IMG/VR virus record: IMGVR_UViG_3300028384_000913
Location: 1-54,585 of that record
Reading direction: 5' to 3' (one strand)
Length of the DNA stretch: 54,585 nt
DNA from: a virus
The position numbers and the translations under genes are program-made. Of this stretch, positions 38,709 to 49,600 are shown one piece after another. Each line of letters starts with the position of its first letter. Positions within the stretch are counted from its first letter, which is position 1. The notes beneath the pieces were generated by a model. That model did no database searches. It saw only the letters and a program-made list of their open reading frames with translations, and was not told the origin of the DNA.

Positions 38709-38903
38709 TTATTTTTTACGTTTCTTACCCGCTGCGCTGAGAGCTATTGCTACTGCTTGACGCCGCTGGGCTTCTTTACGAGAGATACCCTGTTTTTTGG
38801 CTAAAGTACTAATACCTTTAGACCGAGCCTTTGATGGTTTTTTCATTAGCTCTTTAATATTTTTAGATACTGTCTTCTGACTCTTGCCCTTTTTCAGCGG
38901 CAT
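38709..38903 (-). CDS. DUF6496-like small basic protein
   Basis: 64 residues. M-P-L-K-K-G-K-S-Q-K-T-V-S-K-N-I at the start and K-E-A-Q-R-R-Q-A-V-A-I-A-L-S-A-A-G at the end match a short family found in marine phages (pattern M-P-L-K-K-G-x-S...R-Q-A-V-A-I-A-x-x-x-A-G). Very basic. Role unknown. Its start overlaps the preceding gene by 41 bases. Confidence 0.7.
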   Translation of the reverse strand: MPLKKGKSQKTVSKNIKELMKKPSKARSKGISTLAKKQGISRKEAQRRQAVAIALSAAGKKRKK

Positions 38904-39228
38904 CTTGTTCTTCCTTTACCATCTTAAATGAAGGAGGTAACATATCGTCTTCATCTACTGTGATTGTCATTGATTCTGCTTCTGGTTCAGGAGTATATTG
39001 TATAACAATTTCCTCTTTTTCTGGCTCAGGAGAATCTATGCTGTATACTAAATAATCTCTTGCAGTATTCATATAGGCACTACATACTGCTAATTTATTT
39101 GTCCACCATGTCGGTAATTCTGCAGTTGAATCTGCTGGTAATGATTCGAGGATACTGTTACCATCTTCGCATATAGCCATTACCATTCTACGGGCTGATG
39201 CAACATCTACGTGTCCGTCTTTTTTCAT
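38863..39228 (-). CDS. Hypothetical structural-type protein, 121 aa
   Basis: The N-terminal half (M-K-K-D-G-H-V-D-V-A-S-A, P-T-W-W-T-N-K-L-A-V-C-S-A-Y-M-N-T-A-R-D-Y-L) looks like a marine phage family whose members I have only seen as hypothetical or possible structural. Two Trp and the amphipathic helix ending A-R-D-Y-L are the likely core. The C-terminal half is acidic and Pro-rich (P-E-P-E-K-E-E), probably disordered. ATGA coupling to the gene above; overlaps the DUF6496-like gene. Confidence 0.6.
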   Translation of the reverse strand: MKKDGHVDVASARRMVMAICEDGNSILESLPADSTAELPTWWTNKLAVCSAYMNTARDYLVYSIDSPEPEKEEIVIQYTPEPEAESMTITVDEDDMLPPSFKMVKEEQDAAEKGQESEDSI

Positions 39229-39434
39229 TTTCTTTTCCTTTTAAATCCAATAGGCTTGGAATACTTAATAGGAAATCCAAGCGAGCGTTCTTTATTAATA
39301 AATCTTTCAAGAGTAGGATAACTTAATTTTCCTGATGTGGCAAGACTAGATATCTTCTTATTTCTTCTAATACCCTTGTTTGGGAATCTTAAAAATTTAA
39401 ACTTTCCAACTTTGCTAATAGTTTTTGCTGCCAT
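39225..39434 (-). CDS. Small basic protein, 69 aa
   Basis: Strongly basic protein (F-K-F-L-R-F-P-N-K-G-I-R-R-N-K-K and a K-R-K-R-K end) with no family recognised. ATG 39434 overlaps the radical SAM stop as TAATG; an in-frame ATG at 39446 would lengthen it by four residues. It may bind nucleic acid or be a small virion protein. It is the gene directly after radical SAM enzyme 2. Confidence 0.6.
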   Translation of the reverse strand: MAAKTISKVGKFKFLRFPNKGIRRNKKISSLATSGKLSYPTLERFINKERSLGFPIKYSKPIGFKRKRK

Positions 39435-40420
39435 TAATTTCCCCACTGGTTTTTAGAGTCAAATATTGTTTTTTCACCAGTTTTCAAATTTTCCTCTGTT
39501 TTCTCTATAGATGAAACAATCTTACCACACTGTGACTTACATAAGGAAAAAGACCGTTCATATCCTTGAAGAAAATTCTGTAGTTTATTCCAGTAATCAT
39601 AACTTATTATTTTTTGGATGGGAACCTCAAAACCGTTAAACATGCGTTCAAACTTAGGCGGGTAATAAAATCTATCATTTTGCTGATCATAGTAATGACC
39701 CCCTGTCCAACAACACCTAAATACTAATCCTTCAGGAGATATATACCACTTACCCCAATCATCCCAAACACAATGAATTTGTCTTTTAGCTTCTTGATAT
39801 GCTTTTGTTTTCTTAGAGTGAACGAAAGATCCTGATTTAGGAGCAAAAACATCTCTAGAAGTTTTGACGGTAGAAAAAGTTGTGAACCCAGTTTCTTCAG
39901 CTAACTGCCTAGCCTGCTCCACTTGATGCTTGTTGTGTTCAAATACAATATATTTCCAGTGGACTTGGGCTTGAGTTGTATTGATAACTGATTTTGCATT
40001 TTCAAAAACGTTCTCGAACTTAGTATTAATCCGGTATATGTGATGAGTGTCCCATAAACCGTCTAAATCAAAATTTATTATATCATGTCTATCTAGTATA
40101 TTACCAACATCTGTCCAATAGTCGTGACCGTGTATACCGCCATTAGTGTGAATTAGTAAACGTACACCTCGTGATTTAACGTATGAAATGATTTCTCTAA
40201 ACTGCTTATTCATAATAGAATCACCAAAGTTCCCATTAAGAACAAGCCATTGTAAATTATCTAAAAGCTCTGGATTGAAAAGTTGCTTAAATCTGTCGAG
40301 AGAGATTGTATATTTAGAATCGTTTAAATTTACTGATAAAGGTTTTTGTCTATGACAGGCAGGACACTTAGCATTACACCGAAACGTAAGCTCTGTAGTA
40401 AGTTGTCTAATATTTCGCAT
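39434..40420 (-). CDS. Radical SAM enzyme 2 (tail operon)
   Basis: 328 residues. C-N-A-K-C-P-A-C at Cys15, Cys19, Cys22 binds the SAM cluster, in the C-x3-C-x2-C form. The C-terminal half has I-H-C-V-W-D, V-F-R-C-C-W, and S-L-C-K-S-Q-C-G, six Cys placed like a SPASM/twitch auxiliary cluster. The G-G-E-P block is not conserved in the usual form (V-L-N-G-N-F-G-D is at its place), so SAM binding may differ. It starts 3 bases after the tail-fibre gene and overlaps the next gene by TAATG. Probably a peptide- or protein-modifying enzyme; its target may be a neighbouring small or fibre protein. Confidence 0.82.
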   Translation of the reverse strand: MRNIRQLTTELTFRCNAKCPACHRQKPLSVNLNDSKYTISLDRFKQLFNPELLDNLQWLVLNGNFGDSIMNKQFREIISYVKSRGVRLLIHTNGGIHGHDYWTDVGNILDRHDIINFDLDGLWDTHHIYRINTKFENVFENAKSVINTTQAQVHWKYIVFEHNKHQVEQARQLAEETGFTTFSTVKTSRDVFAPKSGSFVHSKKTKAYQEAKRQIHCVWDDWGKWYISPEGLVFRCCWTGGHYYDQQNDRFYYPPKFERMFNGFEVPIQKIISYDYWNKLQNFLQGYERSFSLCKSQCGKIVSSIEKTEENLKTGEKTIFDSKNQWGN

Positions 40421-40423
40421 AAA

Positions 40424-41926
40424 TTAAGGTCTCGGGCATAAGGCGTCAATAATAACAGTTAAACCGTTTGGTAATGAGGGGTCTGTAAAAGTAACAGAAG
40501 CATCTGAAGAATCATAAACAAAGTCATTATTTGACGTTCCTGGATCATCAGGATGTTGATATACACCATCTACATAAACATTAACTTTTTCAATATCTGT
40601 CGGTATTTGAGTAGCAGAAGGAGTATTTACAAAAAACACATTAGATCCAGAAGTTGTTATAACATTAACTTTTTTAACTAGACCTACCCCAGAATCTACA
40701 TTTTGATTAACAACATTAATATTAGCATTAAGTCTAGTAAAGGTAGCGTAGTCGTTTGCTACAAGATCTACACCGTTAACATTAGCTGTTGTTCCGATGT
40801 TGATAGATTGATCAACAAAAACATCGCCTGTATCTCGAACCGAGAAAAGAGCATCGTCTTTTGTAACATTATTAGGATCATCTTCGGCATCATATACGCC
40901 TAAGAAGTTACCTGTTTCAGAATCATTCCAGTCTAAGAAGAAACCAATTGATTGTAATGATCTAACGACAATAGAGTTTTGTCTATCTGCAAAAACATCA
41001 TCATCTAGATCAATTTGATTACCACCGTTTAGATTACCAGAGTGGATAGAGCCGTCTGCTAAGTGTAGATTACCACCACTCGTTAAGTTAGCTTTTTCAG
41101 CACCAGATACAATGAACTTAATGTGTGAATTAGTAGTATCTACAATGATACCTGTTGTCTCGTCATCTACATGGCCAAAGTGTACGCGACTAAAATTCAT
41201 ATCAGATTCAGCATGGAATGCATTAGCATGAACATCCATGTATTCTCTGATAGCAATGGTAGCATTGTTGTGAGGAGAATCAGTGATCGCAAACACTACA
41301 CCTTCATCGCCTATATGATCACCGATAAATACATTACCTTCAGAACCACGACTTATAACAATACCTGAGTCAGTAGCAGGAGTGCCTGTTAAATTAGCAG
41401 ATACCACAACAAAGTTATCGTCAATAGTAGCAGTACCTACTCCTAAGTCTACCTGAGAACCGACAACGATTAGGTTACCCTGAATAGTTACATTTTGTTC
41501 AAAAGTTTTGTTAACAGTAAAATTAGTTGTTGCATCTCCAGTAATATTTGTCACATTTGTAGATACTGTATCTACATTAGCCACAATTTGAACTACATTA
41601 TCTAAGGCTGTATCAACATTTGCTTTATTTTGGATTGTATTAGCAGCAACACCGCCAACATTGCCAGAGACTATATTTACATTTGTAGTTATAGACGCTA
41701 TATTACTAGAAGTAGTATTAAGATTAGCAGTAAATTGAATATTATTTGCAGTTAGATTAGCTTGTACTGTATTAACAGAACCAGTAAAGTTTGCAGAGGA
41801 GGCTAAATGCTTTAACTCAATAGAAGTATTAGCTAAGACTCTAGACGTAAGAGATCCATTTGCAAGTTTCTCTGCTGAAACTGCGTTTGCACTAATAACT
41901 CCTGATGTAATTCTTGTTAATGCCAT
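40424..41926 (-). CDS. Tail fibre-like protein
   Basis: 500 residues, Asn/Val/Thr rich. The N-terminus (A-L-T-R-I-T-S-G-V-I-S-A-N-A-V-S-A-E-K) and repeated N-V-D-T/N-A-N-V units (about 60-140) suggest a trimeric coiled or triple-beta fibre, followed by beta-rich segments (G-N-V-F-I-G-D-H-I-G-D-E-G, S-E-K-like turns) and a final D-G-V-Y-Q-H-P knob-like region. Homotrimeric tail fibres often begin with this G-V-I-S-x-N-x-V pattern. It is likely a receptor-binding or connector fibre. AAGGAG precedes ATG 41926. Confidence 0.72.
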   Translation of the reverse strand: MALTRITSGVISANAVSAEKLANGSLTSRVLANTSIELKHLASSANFTGSVNTVQANLTANNIQFTANLNTTSSNIASITTNVNIVSGNVGGVAANTIQNKANVDTALDNVVQIVANVDTVSTNVTNITGDATTNFTVNKTFEQNVTIQGNLIVVGSQVDLGVGTATIDDNFVVVSANLTGTPATDSGIVISRGSEGNVFIGDHIGDEGVVFAITDSPHNNATIAIREYMDVHANAFHAESDMNFSRVHFGHVDDETTGIIVDTTNSHIKFIVSGAEKANLTSGGNLHLADGSIHSGNLNGGNQIDLDDDVFADRQNSIVVRSLQSIGFFLDWNDSETGNFLGVYDAEDDPNNVTKDDALFSVRDTGDVFVDQSINIGTTANVNGVDLVANDYATFTRLNANINVVNQNVDSGVGLVKKVNVITTSGSNVFFVNTPSATQIPTDIEKVNVYVDGVYQHPDDPGTSNNDFVYDSSDASVTFTDPSLPNGLTVIIDALCPRP

Positions 41927-41943
41927 TTTAACTCCTTAAGAGG

Positions 41944-42399
41944 TTATTTATCTTCTTCATCCTCTAGTTCTGCAAAAAACTCTGCCAAAAAGTCTTTCTG
42001 CTCTAAAGGCTGCTCTTCCTCTTCATCTTCAAAAAATTCTTTTATAAAATCCTCGACCTGTTGATCAACAGACGGAGGCTTTAGTAATTCATCCCATTCT
42101 TCATTAACACAAGCTCGTGTAACAAAGTCCTCAATCCATGCAATATCTGTATCCTCAATAGTTTCTACATGGTCTAAATATTGAGTTTCTTTAGCTGCCA
42201 TTGTTCCTCTTAGTTCGTAATATATACCAATAATTTCACCTGCAACTAGTTCATTGATTTTTGGTACTGCTTCACCGATCTTCTCTAAAGGAAATGCTCT
42301 TGTCATCATTTCACCTTTTTGACCGTTTTCGATTTCTCTATACTCACAGAAAACCATTTGTTGGTTCATTTCATCAATGTTAAATTTAATGTATTTCAT
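41944..42399 (-). CDS. Hypothetical protein with acidic tail
   Basis: 151 residues between two fibre genes. N-terminal part is beta-rich (Y-I-K-F-N-I-D-E-M-N-Q-Q-M-V-F-C-E-Y-R), the last 40 residues are almost all acidic (F-F-E-D-E-E-E-E-Q). It has no membrane segment. By position it could be a fibre assembly chaperone or a phage-specific attachment protein; no motif confirms this. Confidence 0.6.
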   Translation of the reverse strand: MKYIKFNIDEMNQQMVFCEYREIENGQKGEMMTRAFPLEKIGEAVPKINELVAGEIIGIYYELRGTMAAKETQYLDHVETIEDTDIAWIEDFVTRACVNEEWDELLKPPSVDQQVEDFIKEFFEDEEEEQPLEQKDFLAEFFAELEDEEDK

Positions 42400-42408
42400 A
42401 ATTCCCTC

Positions 42409-43614
42409 TTATGTTTTAATAATAAAGTTTACGGTTGTCGAAGGCAGGGTTAAGGTATGCGTATGACCCCCTCCAGCGACTGAGTTGACGACAGTTACAC
42501 CACCCGCATCTTTAGCGCCTGTAGAAACTGTGATAGTTCCTACGCTAGGATTGGCAGAGCCTGAATCTGTTGTAATTTTAGAAGACGCATTAAGTTCTCC
42601 TATAGTAAGATCTCCTAAACTGATGTTAGTCCCTACCATTGACATAGTTCTACCTCTCATGTCAGGAACCTCAAAAGTAGACGAGCCGTCTCCTACTCCA
42701 AAGGTAGTAGAACATATAGCAAATAAAGCTGCATACGTTGTTCTACTGATAGCCTGCCCTTGGCACAAAAGCCATCCATCTGGAGCAGTAGATCCAGACC
42801 AAGCAATAATAGAACCTGCCGGAATCAAAGGAGCAACGCTAGTATCTTGTCCTTGGATAGTAGATTGCGCAATAATATTAGCTGATAGAGGTCCGTATTT
42901 ATCGTCTTGGTCAAAAATATTAACACCAGCTGTATGAGCAGAGCCAGTATGTAATTTTACTAATGATACGTTTGAAGTAGTATTAGATGAGCCTAAAAGA
43001 ATTGAAATGTTAGAAGTTGCGCTTGAAGTGCCTACCTTAAGATGTGCATTTTGTCTGTTACTAGGAGAAGAAGTAACTTCGTCAAATGCGAAGTTAACTC
43101 TATCAGCTGTAACGCCGCTAATAGCTATCATTGTGTTTACAACAGACCCGTTTGTAGGAGGGATACCTACGTCAATAAAATCAGCGTCAGTATTATTATT
43201 TGCAACATTTAAATAAAGTCTAGCATTAGATGCTAAAGAAACATCAGCAGAAACTGTAGCAGTAAGTTCCCCGATTTCATAGTGAGTGACGTTGGACATC
43301 ATAGAAACGATGCCATTTTCCAATCTATTGCCGATACCTACTCTTGTAAAATTACCACCTACAGGGGCGTCTTTTTTATGATCCGAGTCAGAGATATAAA
43401 GAGCTGAAACATTAGCGTTAGCTCTTCTGTAAAGCATACCGTCTTGTTCGCCTACAGCAACACCAGAGGCAGTTATATTAACACCAGTAGGCGAAGCCTC
43501 TGATCTGAAATTAGTCAGAATTGATCTAAGTGAATTGTTTATCTGGCCACGAGCAGCGTTTAATGATGTACCTGCGGTTGGCTCAATAAAGGTATTTGAA
43601 TCTACTAATGACAT
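42409..43614 (-). CDS. Tail fibre protein with phage collar domain
   Basis: 401 residues. A collar domain near 250-325 is clear: P-A-G-S-I-I-A-W-S-G-S-T-A-P-D-G-W-L-L-C-Q-G, then Y-A-A-L-F-A-I-C-S-T-T-F-G-V-G-D-G, and F-E-V-P-D-M-R-G-R. The N-terminal 220 residues are Asn/Ser/Val rich strands as in fibre shafts, and the C-terminus has H-T-H. The family attaches distal fibres and binds receptors. AGGAG in the end of the gpJ gene precedes its ATG, which abuts the gpJ stop codon. Confidence 0.88.
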   Translation of the reverse strand: MSLVDSNTFIEPTAGTSLNAARGQINNSLRSILTNFRSEASPTGVNITASGVAVGEQDGMLYRRANANVSALYISDSDHKKDAPVGGNFTRVGIGNRLENGIVSMMSNVTHYEIGELTATVSADVSLASNARLYLNVANNNTDADFIDVGIPPTNGSVVNTMIAISGVTADRVNFAFDEVTSSPSNRQNAHLKVGTSSATSNISILLGSSNTTSNVSLVKLHTGSAHTAGVNIFDQDDKYGPLSANIIAQSTIQGQDTSVAPLIPAGSIIAWSGSTAPDGWLLCQGQAISRTTYAALFAICSTTFGVGDGSSTFEVPDMRGRTMSMVGTNISLGDLTIGELNASSKITTDSGSANPSVGTITVSTGAKDAGGVTVVNSVAGGGHTHTLTLPSTTVNFIIKT

Positions 43615-46600
43615 TTAAACTCCTACGGCAGTTACCATTACTGTTGCTGTACTATTTGCGTTATACTCACCAGATCCATCAGATGCTACCATTTTAAATG
43701 ACACTGATTGATTACTTGCAGCTGTTGTAACAACGATAGCAGGGTTTGCAACTGCGTCTTCTTGTGTAAGCACTGCATAAGATATTACAGGTCTATTAAT
43801 AAACTTAGAGCTTAACATACTTACAGTCTTTGGTGAGCCGTCGTATGTTACTGTTTGAGTAAAAGTAACTGTATCCTTTTCTATACTATACCTAAACTTA
43901 TCAATTGTAAAGTCAAATTCATTAGGCTTTGAATTGTTTACGATAAATTTTAATTGGAACTGACGGAATGTTTGAGAACCAGCCTGATAAGTTCTAAACC
44001 CGTCATTTGTTGCAGCGCCTATAAATTGTGATGTATCTACATTACCTTCGGCTCTACCACCTGTACCTGTTGCTGCATAGAGCGCAGAGTTATCTGCTGT
44101 TGTAGTTCTGATTAGAGTCTGAGCACTAATAGCTCCAAGTGCTCCTGCATAAGTATCACCAGAACCTGTATCTGAGAACTGAGTCAAGTCAACTAGGTGA
44201 TAGGTATTACCAGCAGTAGTTAGATTAGCAAAACCATTTGATCCTGTTAGTTCACCATTTGCAAAGTACGAAGCACCTAACTCAATAGCTGTAGCATTAA
44301 TAACGCCTGCAATCAGAGCATATGAATTAGCATTAGTGGTATCATTTACAAACTGACCATCATTCCAAATAGCATATACATTACCTACGCCACCTCCAGA
44401 CATAAGAGTTTGATTGTTTGAATCAAATCTAGAATCAACTACAGCAGAGTTGTTGAAACCTAAAACATGCCCTATACCGCCAAAATCAACATCGACTAGC
44501 ACATTATCGTTGGGTGAAGCTTCTGTAACACCTGAGATGATATCTTCATGAGTATCGTTGTATGTAGTTTTTACTTCTTGAGTAGCTTCAATATCTACAA
44601 ATATAGAACCTGTTACAGTAGAGCCAAAATCTCTAATTTTAGTAATATAAACACCATCATCTGCAACAAGTAGATCAGTTGCTGATCCTGAAATCGCAGA
44701 AAATCCTGTTGAAGTACCGTTTGAGTTATCTGTTTGGTTACCTCCTGCAACTGCTAATCCACCTGCAACAGAGTCTGCAAAAGAAGGAAAATTAGACTCG
44801 CCTTGGTTAGTATTTGTTATATCTGTAAAGTCTGTACCAGGAGAATCTTCGTTAAATGCAGACACAACAGTAGATCTATCTGGACGAGTTGTTGTAAGAG
44901 TAATACCTTGCACGCTCTCACTGAAGTTACCGCTAGTATCTCTAGCTCTAGCTAGATAAGTAAATTCACCAAAAGTATCAATTGGAATAGACTTTCTAGC
45001 AGTACCAGCAGAAACTGTAACAAGAGGATCAGATGCAACAAAATTGGTTACTGTATTAGACACAGAGCCAGGTGCTCTACGTATTACTACTTCTTTTAGA
45101 TCCAAATCCTTAAGATCTCCAGAGGTTGAACGAGGGTAGCTCCACAAAAGAGTAATCTGGTCAGTATTTTGACCTCCTGTAAAGTTAAATATATTATCAG
45201 GAGCAGCAGTTTTGCCTATAATATCTTTAGAAACATTAGACGACACTCCTCTAATGCTTTTATTGAGAGGTGTTACTCTAAAAGTAATCGAGTTAGTACC
45301 AGAAGTCGTACCTCTATTAATACCATTTACTGTAAATCTAATTTTACCATCATCCTCAACACCGGTAGCAGGTACTTTTACTGTGTTAAATGAAGTCAAG
45401 TCAGCACCGCCGTCATTAACCCCAATATCCTCAATATTATCAAGTCTATAAGAAATTTCGTAATCTGTAATTTCTTGACCCGTAATATGATCAAATGATA
45501 CGGTAGCACGTACAGCTGCACCACCACTTTGCTCACGGTATAGAGATTCGTGAATGGTAAGAGAAGTAACTTTTTGAATTGGGATGGTATCGACCGTAAC
45601 AGACTTAGTCACGAACGGGCTTCTTCTACCCATGACGTTTTTGTTACGAGCTTTAAGAGTAGTAGTTCCGATAGGTAAATCAGGGATAACTAAGTCATCT
45701 GTAAGGAATAACTTCTCAAACTCACCACCTACTGTTAAGTTGTAGACTCTGTTATTACCTAAGTTAAAGTTACCTGGGAATACTGTGGTATTAAAATCTA
45801 AAACAGCGGTGTTACCAGTAACATTGTGTAGCGTACCTACAGGATCAGAACTAATGTTCACAAAAGTAAAGCCAGCTAAGTTTGCCTTAGGTGTTTCTGC
45901 CAATTCGATTCTGTATATAGAATTAGCTGTTAAAGCTGCATTATAAGCAGCACTTGCGGGATCGTAAGATACATTTACTACTGCAAAAGTGTTGTTAAAA
46001 GCGGCTTGAACATTATCGCCTTCTTCAATAACAGGCACAGTATAGTGATCAACTTCAGCTCTATAAACTGTTTCATTTAATCCAGTTGTATATTGAATGT
46101 TAGCATCTATAGCTAGACCAGTATTTAAGTTTACTGTGTACTGACCAGATGACTTTTCTACACCGTCAACAAATAGTCTTACAAACTCACTTCTGCGAGG
46201 TTTAATTTCTAAAGGTATAGATGTACTTACAGAGTTAAGATTACCTTTAGTCACGTAGGTAAACTCAGAACCGCCTACATAGAAACTATTATTGTTGTAA
46301 AACTTAGCGTCAAGTAGCTGATTGATAGTTACATAGAATGGTGCTGGTGGAATAACATTAACAAGGGTCAGACCATTAGTGTTCTTGTTCTCAAACTTAA
46401 TAGTATTATTAGATTTATCAAAATCTGCTATATTCATGCTTAATTCAGTTATTTGAGTAGCGTGTCCGACAAAATTCAATAATCCTTGAACTGATGCCTT
46501 TTCTGTTACGGGTATTGAAACAAAATCAGTTCCTTTAAGATTATTAAACACACCTGCATCATTCACTTCTAAAACATGTTTAAAGAAGTTTTGGTCAAAT

Positions 46601-49600
46601 GCTACGTTTAGACCCTCTACAGTAAGCTGAACATTACCATCTAAAGTACCACCAGCCGTATCAACTGTAGTAATCGCATTACATAATAATCTGATTTCTC
46701 CGATATTAGTTTGGAAACCGTTCTTACCTTCTAAGGTAGCAGGAGTAGCATTGTCTTCGAGCACAGATGCATTGCTAACTGTAACAAATACAGAACCTGG
46801 CTCAGTGTTAGTAACTAGAGTAGCTCCGTCAGGTCTTGAAATAAAGTACTCAGTTTGTATATCTTGTCCGTAACCTAGAAGCTCAGTTCTCATATCAATA
46901 AGACCATCTACTCTTACAGTACCGTCAACTCTTCGTGTAGGAGTAGCACGAAACTCAAATAAAGGAGAAGGAGGAACAGATAGAGGTGATAAAATATCAG
47001 TATAAGCTGTTGGAGTGTAGTCAATAAAAGTATCAGAGTCTGTATATACATTAGATATGTATTCGACTGCACTAATAGTAACGTCTTCGTTTTCAGAGGA
47101 TCTAGATATGTCAGTTACTTTAAATAATTTACCCGCTTTGTTTGTATAGTAATCTTGTGAGTTTTCAATTTCTCCAAGTGTCCAAAGATCACCCTTTTTA
47201 GGAGCGTCATCAGCATTAAATGAAGTGATAGCGGTAAAGCCTCTTGATTCCTTGTCAAATTTAGCAATCGGATTAAGTGTGCCTAGATCAAAACCTGTTG
47301 AAACGCTGTCTGTTTTAGATAGAGCAAATTTGGTATTACTCAACAAGAATAAATCTATTTTATCATCAACAGTACTAAGAATTCGTAAAGCTAATGCGCC
47401 TGTATTAGCAGTAAAGAAAGAATTACTGAGACTAGGAGAAGTGAAGTGTTCGATAAACACATTAGTATTATTACCCGCTGCAACAGCAGAGTTAGAAGAT
47501 ATTTTACCGCTATATCCGTATGCTATTCCTGACATTTGTTGAGCAACAGAAATAACATCGCCAGGAGCGAGGGATAAAGCATCAGTGCTTGTTGTGAACT
47601 GAACATTTCTTCTTAAATACTTAGATGCAGCTATCTGATACTGCGCAAATCTCAAGGCTTGACTTCTTCTTGTAACACCGTTTAAGTCTAAAGACTGAAT
47701 ATTAGTTATAGTGCTTCTTTCTTCTCCATCGTTTGCTTCTGCACTATCAATTCTTACAGTTTCTCGTTTATAATGATTCGTAGGCTCTACATAACTAACA
47801 TCAACTCCTGAGATGATCTCGCTCTCTTTATTACCTGATATAGATAAAGATCCTTCTCTTATATTAGTCTCATTAAATACCGCCACAGGAAATTCATCTG
47901 GCATGTCTATAGCTAAGGTGAGTTTGCCCATCGAATAAACTAATGCTGCTCTGAAAGTACCTGCTAGACTGTTAATAACATCCATAGCTGCGCCTTCATC
48001 AGCTATAGTAACATTCAATGTGAATCTGCGCTCTTTAATTGCTGTTCCAGACGGTAACCCAATTAGTTGCTGCCTAGTTCCTGTGTAATCCCCCAAAGGT
48101 TTATGCCTAAACGACCCATCAGCTAATCCGTCTACTCCATGAAACTTACCTGTAACAGCATCACACCCGTCACAATACATAGCAACTTGATAGAATTTAT
48201 ACTTGTCAATATAGTCGTCAGGTATGCCTAATCCATAGGTTGTATTAGTTAATAAGTCGTAGATGATCCACACAGGGTTCTGTGTCCAAGAATACACAAA
48301 AGTACCGTCCCAAGTGCCTACATAAATCTGAGGATTAGTAACTGTCTGAACTTGTACAGAAGTTATACCTGCATCAACTAGATAAGCTTTGATAGTCCAA
48401 GTTGCAGTTGTGTAAGATAAATCTGCTGTTAGGGTGCGAGAGTCTCCATTAGCTAATGGAGTCTCAGTTGTGACGCCTGTTGTAGGAGAGACTAAAACCA
48501 CATCTTTAGAATTTGAATTATTGTTTGTAAGAGTTGCTTTTTGAGTAGATCCAGAACCTGTAGCACCGCCGTTAGTATTTGAAGTATAGGCAATAATAGT
48601 GGATGCACTGTTCTTAGACCACGCCCAGTTTTGTGATCTATTGATAGTACCTCCGCCACCAATACCTCCAAAACATCTCCATTCAACTTTATCACCTACA
48701 TTGAGTACGATAGGACCCCAAGAACCGCCAGCGCTTCCTAAATCTACTACTTTTACCCCGTTAACTTTAACATCGACTGATTTGCCATTGCTTGTACCAG
48801 TTAAAGTAGCTCCATCATCAATTACGTATGCTACCCACTCAGCCGTACCTGATCCAGCATTTTCTCTTATAACGTTCCAATTACCACCAGTTTGAGATCC
48901 AGAATAACCAGAATTAGCCTGAGTGATAGTAGTGCTAAATCCTGTATTATAACTAGTACCGGCAGACACTGTAATATCTAACCCGTACCCGAGTACGTCT
49001 GTACTAGCACCTGTTCCAGAAGCCTGCTTAGGTACGTATTGGATTGACTGTAGGTAATACCCTTTAGAAGCACGTTCTGCTTCTGCAATCTCTACATGTC
49101 TCCAATCAATTTCACCAGATGCTAAAGTCGGTTGATTATAATTAGAAGGAACCTTTACTAGCAAGCCTTTAACCATGGAGGTAAAATTAGGAATACCTCC
49201 AGTATGCTCGTTCACAGATTTAAGAGCATAACCAATATGCGCTGTTCTAGGATATGCTTGAGGAGCTTCTTCGATCTCAAACCATCCAAATGCTTGTAAG
49301 TTTTCACTTACAGAAGACTTTTCTGAATCGTCACTAGTTTTTTCAATAGAAAAACGATATCCATCATCGCTTCTGTCTGCAATTGGTATCTCTAGTTTAA
49401 CTGTAAATTTAAAGGGAGTATTAGTCTTACCGCTAAGAGTTCTTTCAAACTCAACGATATTATCAACTAATGGATTGCCTGTAAGAACTCGTTTTTTGAC
49501 TGTGATTTTAAAGCTTAGACTATGACTTCTAACGTCACCATTGCCATTAATTTTCTGAAGCTGGTTAATTACAAAAAAGAATTTTAGAGCATCCCAGCTT

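Noticed and set aside
42485-48895. Several rightward frames of 60-150 codons across the tail genes
   Set aside because: All lie antisense to the collar fibre and gpJ genes, have Pro/Ser-rich composition typical of shadows, and lack ribosome sites.
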